NCBI GenBank assembly: GCA_032173965.1
Contig: CM063284.1
Span: 63,486,863-63,550,862 of the forward strand
Length of the DNA stretch: 64,000 nt
Reading direction: 5' to 3'
From: Sitta carolinensis
Taxonomy: Eukaryota; Chordata; Aves; Passeriformes; Sittidae
Below, piece after piece: positions 51,613 through 64,000 of the stretch. Within the stretch, counting starts at the first letter, position 1; the number at the start of each line of letters is the position of its first letter. The position numbers and the translations under genes were made by a program. The notes under the pieces were generated by a model that ran no database searches, was not told where the DNA came from, and was given only the letters and a program-made list of their open reading frames with translations.

Positions 51613-52737
51613 ATGCATCGTACCCAATATATTACAAATAATTTCATATATGAACATATGAAGTATTAAAGGGCTAGAATAAATTGCATTTTGACGAAGA
51701 AGTTTGCAAGGTAGCAGTTTCCATTTACTATTTGAAATAGGTCAGACATTATATACTTACATACTGCTATTATAATCCATTTTTAAAAGTGAAAACAGTA
51801 ACCACATCAGCAGCTATTAAAGTCTGATGGCCTGCTTTATCCTACACCTGTCTAATGCTTTTTAAATGGCAAACAATGACGATACTCAGCCTAAGGAAAA
51901 AAGCATAATAAAAAAAGACTGGAAGAGATTTCATTTTATAAGCATGTATATAGAAAATAAAGCAAGAAATGTTATTCTTAAACCCACAAGTTAAAACGAA
52001 GAACATAAATTTACAGTAAGGCAGCCTATAATAATATAGGTCACATGTGACGATTTTCTATTTGGAAAGACCCCGTTTCAAAGTCTCATTTACATTCCAC
52101 ATTAACTTCTGTTTTAAATATTCTTTAAAAGTTCTAAACAGTCAATCACATTTCACCCTTCACTTTTATTAACACGTAGGGACAGACCTGACAGATTTGA
52201 GAGTAAGGAAGCAGCCAACTAGTTAAATCAGCAGCATAATGTGCACCCACTGAGTCACCAAGGTTATATAAACTGACACAGCAAATTAATACCACTGCTT
52301 CTCTGCCTCCCCAAATACAAACCACTCAGCTATTCAGCCATTGCAAATAGTATCTGTGTTTCAGTGCTAGGAGAACAACTGTTAGAGCCCAGAAACTGAG
52401 CTACCTGCTCGTTTAAGAAGAGATCTGGAAGTCAGATCCAAGGTGTGTCAAGTACAAGGACTTGCCATTGGCACCTGCACTGCCCCTCCTCCATCCATCT
52501 GATGATGAATGCAGAAGTCAAGACTTTACAGATCACTTCAGAGTTATTTGTGGAGTGATGAAAGTCCTGTAGGGAATCAGTTCTCAGGTGCTTCACAGAC
52601 TGGATTGCACCTACCCAAGTGGTAACAGGGCAAAAGAACACTATGAATTAGCTCGATTATAAAATATGGAAGAGCTGTGATTAGAAGTACTCTGAAAAAT
52701 ACTTCTCTAAGTACACACACTTTTTGACTCACAGAAT

Positions 52738-53124
52738 TTACCAGTGCCTGTATGAACTTGGAGCCTCCTGAAGTGCAAGACTCTTAAGAGAAACAAAATA
52801 CTTGCTCAACATAGCCTTAAAAAAGTCATAGCACAAAGAATTCTTAAAATAGAAGCTTGCAAAGCGCATTATATTGTCAGGGCAAATCTGTCTCCATCCC
52901 GCCAGAGATGCTGGCGCGGTGATCCGCATGTAACTCCACCTATCTTTTAAGGCAAAAACTGTCCTAGTACCACTGCTTGTGGGCTTTAATGCAAAGTTCT
53001 GGCAATCATCCAGGACTCCAGAAGGGAGGGAATGAAGCTTTTCAAATCTTCTTTTTAGGTCATGACATAAGAGATCGCACTGATGGCCACTAATGCTCCA
53101 TTTCCAAACGCAGAGGGAAGTCAA
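52738..53124 (-). other. Unassigned 128-codon open frame inside the DTNBP1 intron
   Basis: An open frame from ATG to stop on the minus strand, with a CpG-containing, relatively GC-rich centre (about 52900-52930) that stands out from the AT-rich intron. The predicted peptide (for example LKDRWSYMRITAPASLAGWR) matches no family I recognise. There is no poly(A) tail, promoter or splice pattern. It could be chance, a decayed retrocopy or a conserved non-coding element read by accident. Confidence 0.15.
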
Positions 53125-53937
53125 GAACTTGCACTTTAAGAAAAAAAGAAGGTGCTTCTAAAAAAAACGCTACATTGTACAGAAACTTCATGCTTACACA
53201 AATTATCTAACACTTTCCACAGAGCTCAGTAAAATACAAAACACAAAATACCATGTACTACATGGAATTGAAAAACAAGGGTGAACCAGTGTATTTTTGT
53301 CCATGGCAAATAGGCAATTCTAACAAACAGTGACTTCTTTAAATGCAAGTTTTAAGAGAAATGAAGAAAAGCCCAAACATTTTTATAAAATTTTATCCTG
53401 TCCCCTATGCTTAGAACATGAAAAAGTATGCATGTTCATCACTGAAATTACCAGACTAAGTTTGACATCAGCTCACTTTTAATGTTAGTAAGGGGTATTT
53501 GGAGCTTTTATCTTCTATGAAGAAAGCCCAGTTGTTTTGGTGCTCGAGATGTGGTTAAGTCTTCAAGCAATGACAAAATCAAAAACCTTCCCCACGCTTT
53601 TCTCAGACCTGCCCTTTTAAGTGAAATTAATGGTTCTATATAGTTTTTTTGCCTTTATACAGAACTCTTTACAGAAGCCTTTGCCAGCAAGACAGATGCC
53701 ATATTGCCTTCTGTATCAAAATAGCAACTAAGAATGATAAGTGAGGACATCACTGGAACATGGATCCAATTAGCAGAATATGGCAAAATTGACACTTACA
53801 TAACAAAGTTTCAGGTTAGTCATCAACGACTAAATTTATACCATAGAGCTCTTAATTCTCACCCTCTGTAGACAAAAGAGCAGCAGATTACAAGAATCAG
53901 AAAACCAAGAGATTTTTTTGCCAAACAGACTTCAGTA

Positions 53938-54425
53938 GAATCACAAAATGGTTGAGGCTGGAATGGACCTCTGGAGATCATCTGATCCAACCCCTTGCCA
54001 AGGCAAGGTCACCTAGCGCAGGTGTCACAGGAACACATCCAGGTGGTTTTAGAATGTCTCCAGAGAGGGAGACTCCACAGACTCCCTGGGCAGCCTGTTC
54101 CAGTGCTCTGCCACCATCAGTGTAAAGACATTCTTCATCATGTTGAGGTGTAACTTCTTGTGTTTCAGTTAATGGCCATTGCTCCTCATCCTGTCGCCAA
54201 GCACCACTGAAAAAAAAAACAGCACCATCCTCTTGGCACCTGCCTCTGAGATATTTATATGCATTAATGAGATCCCCTCTCAGTCTTCTCTTCTCCAGAC
54301 TAAACAGGCCCAGCTCCCTCAGTCTCTCTCCAAAAGAGAGGTGCTCCAGACCTCTAATTATCTTTGTGATGATCTACTGGACCCTCTCCAGGAGCTGCTT
54401 GACTTATACTGAGGAGCCCAAACTG
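53938..54425 (-). mobile_element. CR1 LINE, truncated 3' end
   Basis: Reverse complement of a CR1 3' end. ATGGTTGAGGCTGGAATGGA and CATCTGATCCAACCCCTTGC are followed by CTCCCTGGGCAGCCTGTTCC, TTCTCTTCTCCAGACTAAAC and GAGGTGCTCCAGACCTCTAA. A 10-A run interrupts the body near 54209. Confidence 0.93.
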
Positions 54426-57400
54426 GACATGGCTGGTTGTCTTGTTCAAGATGTGTTGTTGGAAACTCATGCGTTCCTCTTCCCCAGTAACTTGACAAAT
54501 ATGGTAGGGCAGAAAACAACTGATGCCAGACAAAATAAAAAATAGAGCAGGATCACAACACAGACAGTATTTTCATGTTTATTGGATTTAAGAAAGCCTC
54601 TTTGCTAAATTAATACTAGAACAGTTTACACAATGAACAATTAGCTGGAGGCATACTAATTACTACAAAACAACTTCGCCGTTCACCCAGTCCAACACAC
54701 CCTGACCTTTCAGGAATTTTTCTTTTTCCTGATGTTACTCCTTCAATATGCTTATATGTAGAAGTTCTCCATGTCCCTGTTCTGTTAAGCAAGCCAAGCT
54801 TTCCTAGCACTTTGTGAAAGAAGCTCTCTTATAACTCAGTTGTTTCTCTAACAACTCATTTGCAGCTGTCCACTGGAAATCTCATGATTGATCCACCCCG
54901 GGATGTTATTTACCTTGTTCACAGTTGAACTAATCCTAATAGTTTATTTAGCAAAAGAGACTTCATAACTGAGATTGTTTTCCTCCTAAATCATTCTCAT
55001 TCAATAACCTGTCACTTGCTGAACTTTTTGGTTTGTCTTTATTACTTTTGTCTGTGCTAGATAAAACTTTTCTGTTTTCTCTTCTGTTCTAGAGTTAGTC
55101 CACAACTCCTTCACATACCAAATTAGTTTTCATTCCATGGATTTTATTAGACTGAATAATCACTAATAAGCAGGAGGAAACTTCATTGGTATAAAACCAC
55201 CCTGAACTCTACACAGGGACAGAACGTGAGAGAGAGAGACAGAAGTACCTCAGCCAGTCTTCCAACCACCCTGCAACTAGTGGACATTTTCATACCCATT
55301 ATGGCTTCCCAAATGAGCTGAAAATTAAGGACTTGTCTTTCTATTCTGTCAGCGTTCCTACAGCTTTGCATCAGAAACACGCTCAATTGGAGTAAGAACC
55401 AGATACTAAAGGACTGGCAGCACAACCCTCTAAATATGTGCTGACAAGCAAAAAGGGAAAAAATACATAAGTCATCCAAACACATAATGTGGATAGATTT
55501 CTTCCACTCACACAGTTTTGTGGAGACAGAAGCTGAAGTCGCAGGCCCCTCCTGAGGATCGTATTCTCCATCAAGAGACAGAAACTACCCTGCACCTGAG
55601 AGTAACCACAGGGACAATGGTGCTCTTTAAAATAAAGGTAAATCTTTAAAATAAAGGCTTAGGACACCATGTCGGCAAAACTGCAATTCCCACATCACTG
55701 GTGACCTGCAAACCATGAGCCTATCAAGTGCAGTTTCATTTCCTACCCTTGTGAACACAAAAGGTAATTGAAAATGAATTGTGTGGTGCTCAGTGTGTAT
55801 TCTCCACGAGGTGTGGGCTTCCAATTTAATATTCAATAACCAGAGAGAATAAATCTATGAGGATTTAAGATTATGATCAAGGGAAAACCCTCCTGAGCCA
55901 ATGGAAATGCTGGTGTGCAAGGTCTGGAGTGATTACATAATCATCTAATTAAGACAGAAACTTATTCCTATAAATAGTGTTTGATTTAAAATGAGACACA
56001 GCCAGCTACATTTTGATCAAGTCTCATTTATGCAACATCAAAATAGCACTAGCTGCCTTCTACATAAAAGGAAAAAAAGGGCTGAGTGACATCTCCACAA
56101 GATTCTTATTTCACCCTAATCCAGAGAGTAACCCAAGTGATTAAAAATGAAACAATGTGTAAGTCAAAACTGCCTCTTAACCTCTTTTGGCCTTAACTCA
56201 AACACCATATTAGAAATATGCAATCTAGAAATATTATGTACATATAAAAATGTGTTGATTTTAAAAAACAGATTATATTTTAAATATCCATTTTTATTAC
56301 ACAATATTTCACCCGCAAAAGCAGATACAGCCCGAGAAAGACGCCACACAAGCTACAATACCAAAGACTTATGTTTGTGCAGTTTCAGCTCCATTGCCTT
56401 GATACAATTTCACATGACATACCTAACATTCAAATAAAATGGGCAAAACAGTTTACCAGAATACCCACATTTTTGTTCCATTTACTGAAAGGAGTAGAGA
56501 AGCATTCAGAATTCCTACATGCTCACATGCACACCTCGGCCATCCACACACTACATTAAAACCTGAGCAGAACAAGTAGTTTAACAGCATACTGCTGGGA
56601 AAGGCGGGGCTCAGATTTATGTAAGAACATGTAAGAATAAAAAGGAATAAATTATTTTGACTGCAGCTTTTAAAACAATTCTACTATTTTTGAACACTGT
56701 AAGAACCAGAATAGTATCATATTTAGAGTACTGCTACAGAAAGAAACGGCATCATGTGGAGAAATATAAAAAGTGTATAATCTATTGCTGTACATTTATT
56801 TAGTTACAAACCAAACTGATGAAATGTCTGCACTCACAGTTACATTTCTAACATAAAATAGAAGCAGCATGCCAAAAAAAGAATACTGTCATTATAAAAC
56901 TGTTCAATAATTGATTTGCACCACGATAAAGTCACAGGCAGCAAGAGCTTACAGCACTTGATCTTTCATCACCCCAAAAGTAATACAGCTGGTCTTGCTA
57001 GAGAGTTTAAAAGTAGGTGTAGGAGTATTTTGTAACCTGCCATTACCTATAACCTACATTGGTGGTGAGCAAAGAGATTATCAAAATATATGTTTCGCAT
57101 TACTTTTTTTTTTTTTTTCTGTCACAAAGCTAGAGATGAAAATGTGATTAAACAAAATTAGAATAATCCTGGTTACCACACAGGTGTTAACCGTTCTGAT
57201 ATCAATGTTCATACTAAGGCTTCTACTATCTGCTACCTTTTCCCAGAAGTACTTGGAGTAATACTGCTAAGGCTTACATTTCAAACTATTCTCCAATTTC
57301 ATATTCTAATCCTTATACAATTCCAAGGTTGGTCCCCACCCCACATGCAAAACAGATGTTCTACTGTCCAAGATATGATGGTAAATAAGGAAAAAAATAA

Positions 57401-60400
57401 ATCCTTTCAGGTGTGCCCCTCTTTGCCCATACTTACACTGCAATTTCAGGAAACAAGAACAAGTAAAGAGGGACAACTTCTGCCTATATGCACAAAGCAA
57501 TTAAGAATACAAAATGGATTACACCAGTCCTATTTATTGCTAAATACCACACAATTTCGAGTGCACAGTGTCACACCACATTTAGCAGAACAGAGGGTAA
57601 ATTTTGCCATCTTTAAGTAAACAATCAACTGATCTGACTAAACTTATGGAAAGCAAGTATTTTTACAAATTAAGTATTTCTAATCAACACAAATGTAAAG
57701 AGTTCTCCCATATCAGATGAATTGCTTAGAACAAAATATTCAACTTTGCATAATTATTTAACACAAATATCAACTTTAGAAGCTAAAACTCATAGGTAGA
57801 GCCTTGATAAAGGCATGCTCCAACAGGTTTCTAAAATAGCAGATAGTTCCATTTACTCTTATCTTTTGGTCCTGGACATCCACTGAAAAAAAATCCACGT
57901 GAATGGTAACAGAAAAAAAACCAACTCTTCCAGTGGTTATGTAAAGGAATATAAAAAAAAATCAGAGTAGAAATCTATGTTTTATTTCTACTTCAATTAA
58001 TGCTCAGTTCTAAACACCATTACTTACAAATTAACAGCATAAAAATGTTAATGATTTCATGATTAAGAACATTGTTTCATATGATAAAAGGGGCTTATAT
58101 GGATGCAAACAGCATTAGCTGCCTCATTAAAAATACACCTTTAAAATTTACTTATTGTTTTACTTATCGAAAGGAAATGAGCATGACTATCTCTGCTAAC
58201 ATTCACTGCTCTATTTTTTTATTCTTGCTTTTATCTTCAGATAATAATTCTCTGTCTCCTCTCATCCTCTGGTGTCACCCCACCCTTAGACACGCCTGCC
58301 TGAATTTTAGCTAACAAGATATCTGTGCATTTGAATTCTTTTACTAATTCTGACTAATATTACCTTGACAATAATGCAAAGTGACAGACAAAAGCAAAGC
58401 AATAAACAAAAGCCCTGAAAAAACAGGAATTAAGTCACCATTTCTTTCAAATTTGCTAAATCAAGTTGATAATTAACCTGTCATTTACAGCACACCATTT
58501 GCAAATCAGGCAATGGTGGTAACTGAGGAAATTAATTAAGCTAACTTTAATTTCATTTTGCATTTTACACTAGCTTGGCAAGTTAAGGTGACAAATAACA
58601 AAGACGATAATAAAGTTCCACCTACGTGAATTCTTCTGAGTATTCTCAGTGCCTCCTGGAGATGACATGGCAGTAAGAAATAAGCAAGTAAAAAGAAACC
58701 CAGCAGTGGTCAAGTGAAAGCTCCAGTTACCAAGCAGCCCCAGTGATGTGCATCTTCACTGATGCAGAACAAAGACCTTTGCCAGAAGGCTGCTTTTTCA
58801 AAGCAGTGGTACCACGACGGGCAGTTTCCGATGGGCCGCTCGCACGCAGATGCAGCTGCACACACATGGATACTTCAACTCAGCGCCTCCCCAGAACCTG
58901 AGCACAAGCTCCCAGCAGCTGGGCTCCACCAGAAATGCAGGCATGTATTTGGGAAGATACCACAAGCTGCTGAACCAAGGGGTGCTGTGGAGACTGAAAT
59001 CTTCCCAGCGGGATATAATCTGACGACACGCAGCTACAGCATGTGTTTATTTGGCAGGGAGCTGGAAGCGCCTGAAAATGATTCAGGAGCAAGGGGAAAG
59101 ATACAGAAGGGCTCTGAATTCTCTTTTTTATTAGGCACTGTTCACAAGGCTCACCCCTTAAGGTGCCTTTCCTTAACATGGCTTAGCTCAGATACCCCAC
59201 AAACCAGATTACATACTATTCTTACTTCACACATAAAATATTAAAAGCCTTGGATGTGATTTTTAAGTAAATTAGAACAGTATTCTCTACTGCAAACTGA
59301 ATTTTCTGTATTACATATCCAGGCTACATTTTCAACAAAAACTGGAAAAAAAAAAAGGTTATGCTGTTGAGAAAAAAATACAGCAACAGCATGACTGAGA
59401 ATCTTTGGCTCTGGTGATGCTGCAGTTACACAACAGTGCATTTATGCTCAAAAACTGTAAGGCATTCCTCAGTATTGGGAACACTGGCACACGATGCCTC
59501 TTCAGTTTAGGAGGGTGCACAGTGCTGCCAGAAACCAGGATAGCTATAGGAAGTCCTTTCTTTTACTTAAAAACACCACATTTTGCAAACTTCTCTGTGA
59601 CAATTATCAAAATACAGAGTACGGACAAAAGGCAATTATATAACAAACACCTCTCCAATCAACATCATTAAGAGTAAAAATACCCAGAATGTCTGGCCTA
59701 TAAAACTCAGATTTAAGTGGTGAAAATAACACAAAAAATATCTGTGAAAGATTAAAAGAATAATAATAATCGTGAGATAATCCCGCTTCAGTCTGGACTT
59801 CAGTAATTAAAGGATGAATTGAAGTCAGAGCTGTAGACAGAAGCAGCTTCATTTTTTTCCACATCAGTCATTTACGCATTAGAGATAATTAAAATATTAC
59901 ACCTTTAAATATTTTCTTTTCTACATAAACTGAGTATGACAGGGCTTATGTTCCCATGAAATTGTTTCCTATTACGTACACAGTTTTCTATTCACCCTGG
60001 CAATGGCTGAAGAAAATTCCTATTGTTACCCTGGCCTTCTCCACTCCTCACAAAACCAGGATTCTGCAAGGCCGATTCCAGCATAGAGTAAACTTCTACC
60101 ACAGCCAAAAGGAGCTGCACCTGCACACCCATGAGGCATCTTATTTTAAGCTGCAGTGATGCCAAATTTGTTGTGATATATCTGACCTCTGGAAGGGCTT
60201 TTCACTTAGTGCAATACTAGATCACAAAGAGAGTAGGAATCAAGGAAAAAAAGAGAGAACTACATAAATGCATCACTATTAAAATTTGTTGGGAGGATAA
60301 ACCAGCCCCCTCAAAATGCAATGCAAAGACGAGAGGGCATATGGGTGTCTCATGAAATAAACCCCACAAGATTCTCTAAAAATATATGTAGATGAAGCAG

Positions 60401-61061
60401 AATTTAATAGAATGGAGGGTTTCTGCTCTTCACCCTTACCCAGTCAGAATTAGCATTAAAAAACCTCTGAAAAACACAAGGTTTCAGAAATACCAGTAAC
60501 TTTAGCAGTCTGTGGGTTATGCTAATTCATTGTCTGAATAGTACTTTCAGGTGACAGCCATCATCCAAAACCCTGAAATCTAACTGAGCATGGAGGCTAG
60601 GAACTGCACTATCAAATCTGCAACATAAAGTTACATTATAGCCAAACACACAACAACCAAACAAAAATTTTAAAAACTAAAAAGGCATTTAAAGCATTAA
60701 ACCAAAAGTGGCTTGGGGTAGAAGTGACAAAACCAAAACTTATATTTGATCAGCCCTGTTACAACCACACACACGATTTATTCCAAGGAAATCCGACTGT
60801 CTAGTTTGCCCGTAAATAATCTGGTCTCACTATAGAGCCTTTTGAGACTTTCTTTAGAAACCCTACTCCCTATTTATAGCTTTGAAAATTCAGACCTTTT
60901 TCCAATATACAACCACCTTAGCAGTGAATGCCATTTTATCGCTAAGATCCACCCAAGGCTGTATTGACTCTACCAAAAAAATCCCTGTTTTCACCTCACC
61001 AGCTGAAAACTAATAAAAAATGAGCAAAACAAAAGTAATTCCTCATCATATTGAACTATTA

Positions 61062-61432
61062 AGAGCTGGGGTTTTTCATCCTGGAAAAGAGATGACTTCA
61101 GAGAGACCTCACTGTGGCCTTATGAGGGCTTATAAAAAGGAGGGAGAGGGATTTTTTAATGGGCAGATAGTAACAGGATAAAGGGCAATGGAGTTAAAAT
61201 TAAAGAGTGCAGGTTTAGATAAGATGTGAGGAAGAAATTCTTTACTCAGTGGGTGGTGAGGTACTGGCACACGTTTGCCACAGAGGTTGTGGATGTCTCA
61301 TCCCTGAAAGTGTTCAAGGCCAGGCTGGATGGGGCTCTGAGCCATGTGGTCTAGTGAGTGGCAGGGGATCCCAGGGGGATTGGAACTATATGATCATTAA
61401 GGTCCCTTTCACCCCAAACCATTATTTATTGA
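61062..61432 (+). mobile_element. CR1 LINE, truncated 3' end, plus orientation
   Basis: Forward-oriented CR1 3' end. AGAGCTGGGGTTTTTCATCC is followed by CAAGGCCAGGCTGGATGGGG, then GGAACTATATGATCATTAAG and GTCCCTTTCACCCCAAACCA. It is more diverged than the other copies and lacks the ATTCTATG-type terminal repeats. Confidence 0.9.
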
Positions 61433-62526
61433 GTTAGTTGAGAATGCAGCCCTCCTTCAGGCAAAGCACAATGGAAATGGGCTTTCTGATGTAGTAATCA
61501 AAGGTAGGTAGAATTGTAGATAATTTTGTTTCTACACTTGAAATATGCCAAATCTTCCCTTCTTTCCCTTTTCTACGGAAACATAAATTCTATTTCTTGT
61601 ATAGAAAATATTGTCTGTCCTGAAAACCTGATGCTTATTAACATATTATATAAATTTATTTCCAGTCATCTGCAAAATAAATGCATACGCATGATATTGT
61701 ACACTGTAGTTTGCCTCACTCGCAGTCTAAATGCTTAATCCAGCAAATGTTTTGCTGCCTTGGTGAAGGCAGCTAATACATTTTCAATTACACCTCATGC
61801 TCAATTTGTGTTACCTGTTGAGAACAAAGTCATATTCAGAGGGACAGCAAGCAATTGCTTTTGTTTATTATCCCAGAAAACTGAAAACTTCCACTGTTCC
61901 TGGGTATGTATTCATAGACAGGACAAGTTCTCAAAGTATGCCATTAAGTTTGATAACTTGGCCAAACAGAATATGACATGCGCAACTCAGCACCGCCCAC
62001 CTGAGGGTTAGAGAAATATACATTTGAAAGCTCATACATACATTTCAGTGTTGGTAGTATCTGCCCAGATGTATAAAGATTCAATTATTTACTGGGGAGG
62101 ACTGAAACCAGTGAAAGACCAAGAGGGACCTTCCTTAAATTCCTCTGTTTAAAACAATTTTAAAACAAAATCACTATTTTTAAAAAGGCTTGATTTTAAG
62201 GCCATACCATTTCAAGGGAGACAAAAAAGGAGCAAAACCAGAAGATACAAAAAGCTGAATACAAAAGCTGGATAGCAACTGTAAAAAATTTGTCCCAAGA
62301 GTTAAATAGATGCAAGAGTCTGCAAGCCTGAAAACATAAAAAGCAAAATCAAAAGCAAGGTAGCTATAAGGACACTTCAGAATCTTGTTTCCTACTCCAT
62401 CTGTCTCATCCTATTACATTAAAATGGAAGAGTTAAGTAGTTAAACTTATTTGCCTTTCACTCAAGGTTTCACCAGAAGTGTCCAAGTCTCAAATCTTTC
62501 TATTCCCTAGAGAATGGTTATCAAGA

Positions 62527-62558
62527 GATTTGGTCAATTTTTGATTTGGTCAATTTTT
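62527..62558 (+). repeat. Tandem duplication, 2 x 16 bp
   Basis: GATTTGGTCAATTTTT repeated twice in tandem without mismatch. Confidence 0.95.
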
Positions 62559-64000
62559 GCCACAAACAACAGAGAGCATCCAAAGTTGCAAGGCTCTCCC
62601 ACAGCCTGGATGGGAAAGAAGCTAGTAAAAACACAGTATTAACTTGAAATCTATCAGGGTATTTTCAGCTCATAGCAAAAAAAAAAAAAGGACACCCCCT
62701 GATATTTGAATATCAATCTGAAATTTTAAATTCCATTTTAGCCTTCTTACAAAAGAATTAAACAATTGTTTCCCAACTGTTTTCTGGTACGACAAAGCAA
62801 GAGTTGTCTGTGCTACAAGGTTTAAATACAGAAGTTCTGTACCACAGAAATGTTAAAGGAAATGAACTCCATGTGGCTGGAATTAATTTCTACCACAATG
62901 TCATCTTACTCTTGCTCAGAAGAAACACACAGGATTATGTGCTCAAAATGACAGCTCAACTCCAAGAGCAGCTACGTCATTGAATGTATGAGCTTTGTCA
63001 ACCACGAGTTGTAAAGACCTCCACTGCATATTACTCAAGTATCTGGAAGGCCATATGAAGAGTAGGAAAAAGGAGTTTTATTTTGACACCCATCAAAACT
63101 CAGAACAATAAAGAGGATCCCTAGACTGAACGAAAAAAAAAAATCGGTTTAGCATACTATTTGTTAAAGTGAGTAGATTTCAAAAAATGGAGAACAAAGA
63201 GATGGAGTCAACAGAGCTCCAAATATTGCGTGCTCTTAGAACAGGGAACAGCAAAAGTCAGGAAATTAAAGTTTGGATGTAAACATATTCAAGCCCCTGA
63301 TAAAAGGAGTGGAAACTGCAGTTTCAACAGCAGCATCTTAGTTGCATGAATAGGGATGACAAAAAATCTGCATATCAAATGTGACCCAATGACAGCCCTG
63401 AAGGCAAAAGGAAGAAAAAACACCTCTTTACTTCACAGATCAGTTTCTCAAGGAATATTTTGATATAGCTCTTAAAACTTATCAGGCCTTGTTTGGGAGA
63501 GACCTCTGATTCAAAAGGCTGAAAACATATTTTGTTGTATTGTAAATAGAAGTGCTGAAAATGGTCATATGACTTGTTTCCCTGAGCTTGAATGAAACTA
63601 ATCCTGTTAAAGCTTAGAAATATGCATGACTCAGTAGCCAAAGCCATGTGCATATCTGCCCTTGCAAAGTTGCTGCTACCTTTCATTGTCCAAAAATGCT
63701 GCGTTGCTGATCTCTAAACTGCCTCTAGTGCTTTAGTTTTCTTTCCAGAAATTAATTCAAAACATTGCATCCTGAACTTTCAATAAAAAGGGACTTTTAC
63801 AAACAATTTTAAAATCTATCATGTGTATAGTTCCTATCTGGGTAAATTAAAAGTTAATTCAACGGCATATATTATTACCATAGTGCAATTCTACTACTTT
63901 TAAAACTTTTTTTATTTTCTGCTCTCTCATTGCTGATTACCTACCCCATTATCTGCTCCACTCTTCCATCTTCTAATGAGATTAACAGTATTCTGATTCT

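Larger units (their letters stand above)
37084..64000 (-). other. Long DTNBP1 intron (upstream of human exon 8), runs off the window
   Basis: At least 26.9 kb on the minus strand with no DTNBP1 exon that I could recognise. I looked for the segments encoding human residues just before ELDAEH and found none. It contains four CR1 insertions, one solo LTR, TTCC/TTTC and A-rich simple repeats, and otherwise unique AT-rich sequence. Confidence 0.65.

Noticed and set aside
54179..54545. 77- and 92-codon open frames
   Set aside because: Antisense readings of a CR1 3' end.
37084..64000. Further upstream DTNBP1 exons (sequence before ELDAEH)
   Set aside because: I looked for the conserved coiled-coil segments on the minus strand and found no match. 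They probably lie beyond the window, though a short exon could have been missed by eye.

Overview
The window is vertebrate genomic DNA and almost certainly avian. Two multi-exon nuclear genes sit in long AT-rich introns. The recognisable repeats are CR1 LINE 3' ends, one LTR of an endogenous retrovirus nested in a CR1, a very old CR1/L3-like fragment and simple repeats. No Alu-, B1- or L1-like mammalian repeat was noticed. The LTR resembles ones I associate with passerines, but I cannot fix the species. No bacterial-type operon, CRISPR array, tRNA or rRNA was seen.

Left half, + strand (1 to about 30.9 kb): the 3' two thirds of JARID2, the PRC2-associated jumonji/ARID protein. Twelve coding exons, corresponding to human exons 7-18, can be placed base by base. 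Every junction has a GT donor and an AG acceptor and the phases join cleanly. Together they encode 935 residues: the RNA-binding/low-complexity part, JmjN, ARID, a catalytically dead JmjC, the C5HC2 zinc finger and the serine-rich tail. The first roughly 311 residues and the promoter lie upstream of the window. A 3'UTR of about 1.8 kb follows, with two perfect 8-mer miR-155 seed sites and three AATAAA signals.

Middle (about 30.9-31.6 kb): a short intergenic gap between convergent 3' ends.

Right half, - strand (about 31.6-64 kb): the 3' end of DTNBP1 (dysbindin-1, BLOC-1 subunit). The last three coding exons are visible at 32227-32474, 34852-34995 and 36928-37083. They encode the end of the coiled coil and the acidic PEST-like tail, 182 residues. 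The 36928-37083 exon uses a non-canonical GC donor. The remaining 26.9 kb is read as a single very long intron with CR1 copies, the nested LTR and simple repeats; no further DTNBP1 exon was recognised.

The JARID2/DTNBP1 tail-to-tail order is that of human 6p22.3, which supports both identifications. The two genes have unrelated jobs: chromatin repression in the nucleus versus lysosome-related organelle biogenesis in the cytoplasm. They share only the locus. I found no convincing new biological system. The items most worth a second look are the GC-AG intron, the paired miR-155 sites, the nested LTR with intact termini, a hAT-like inverted-repeat-bounded segment, and several candidate conserved non-coding blocks.
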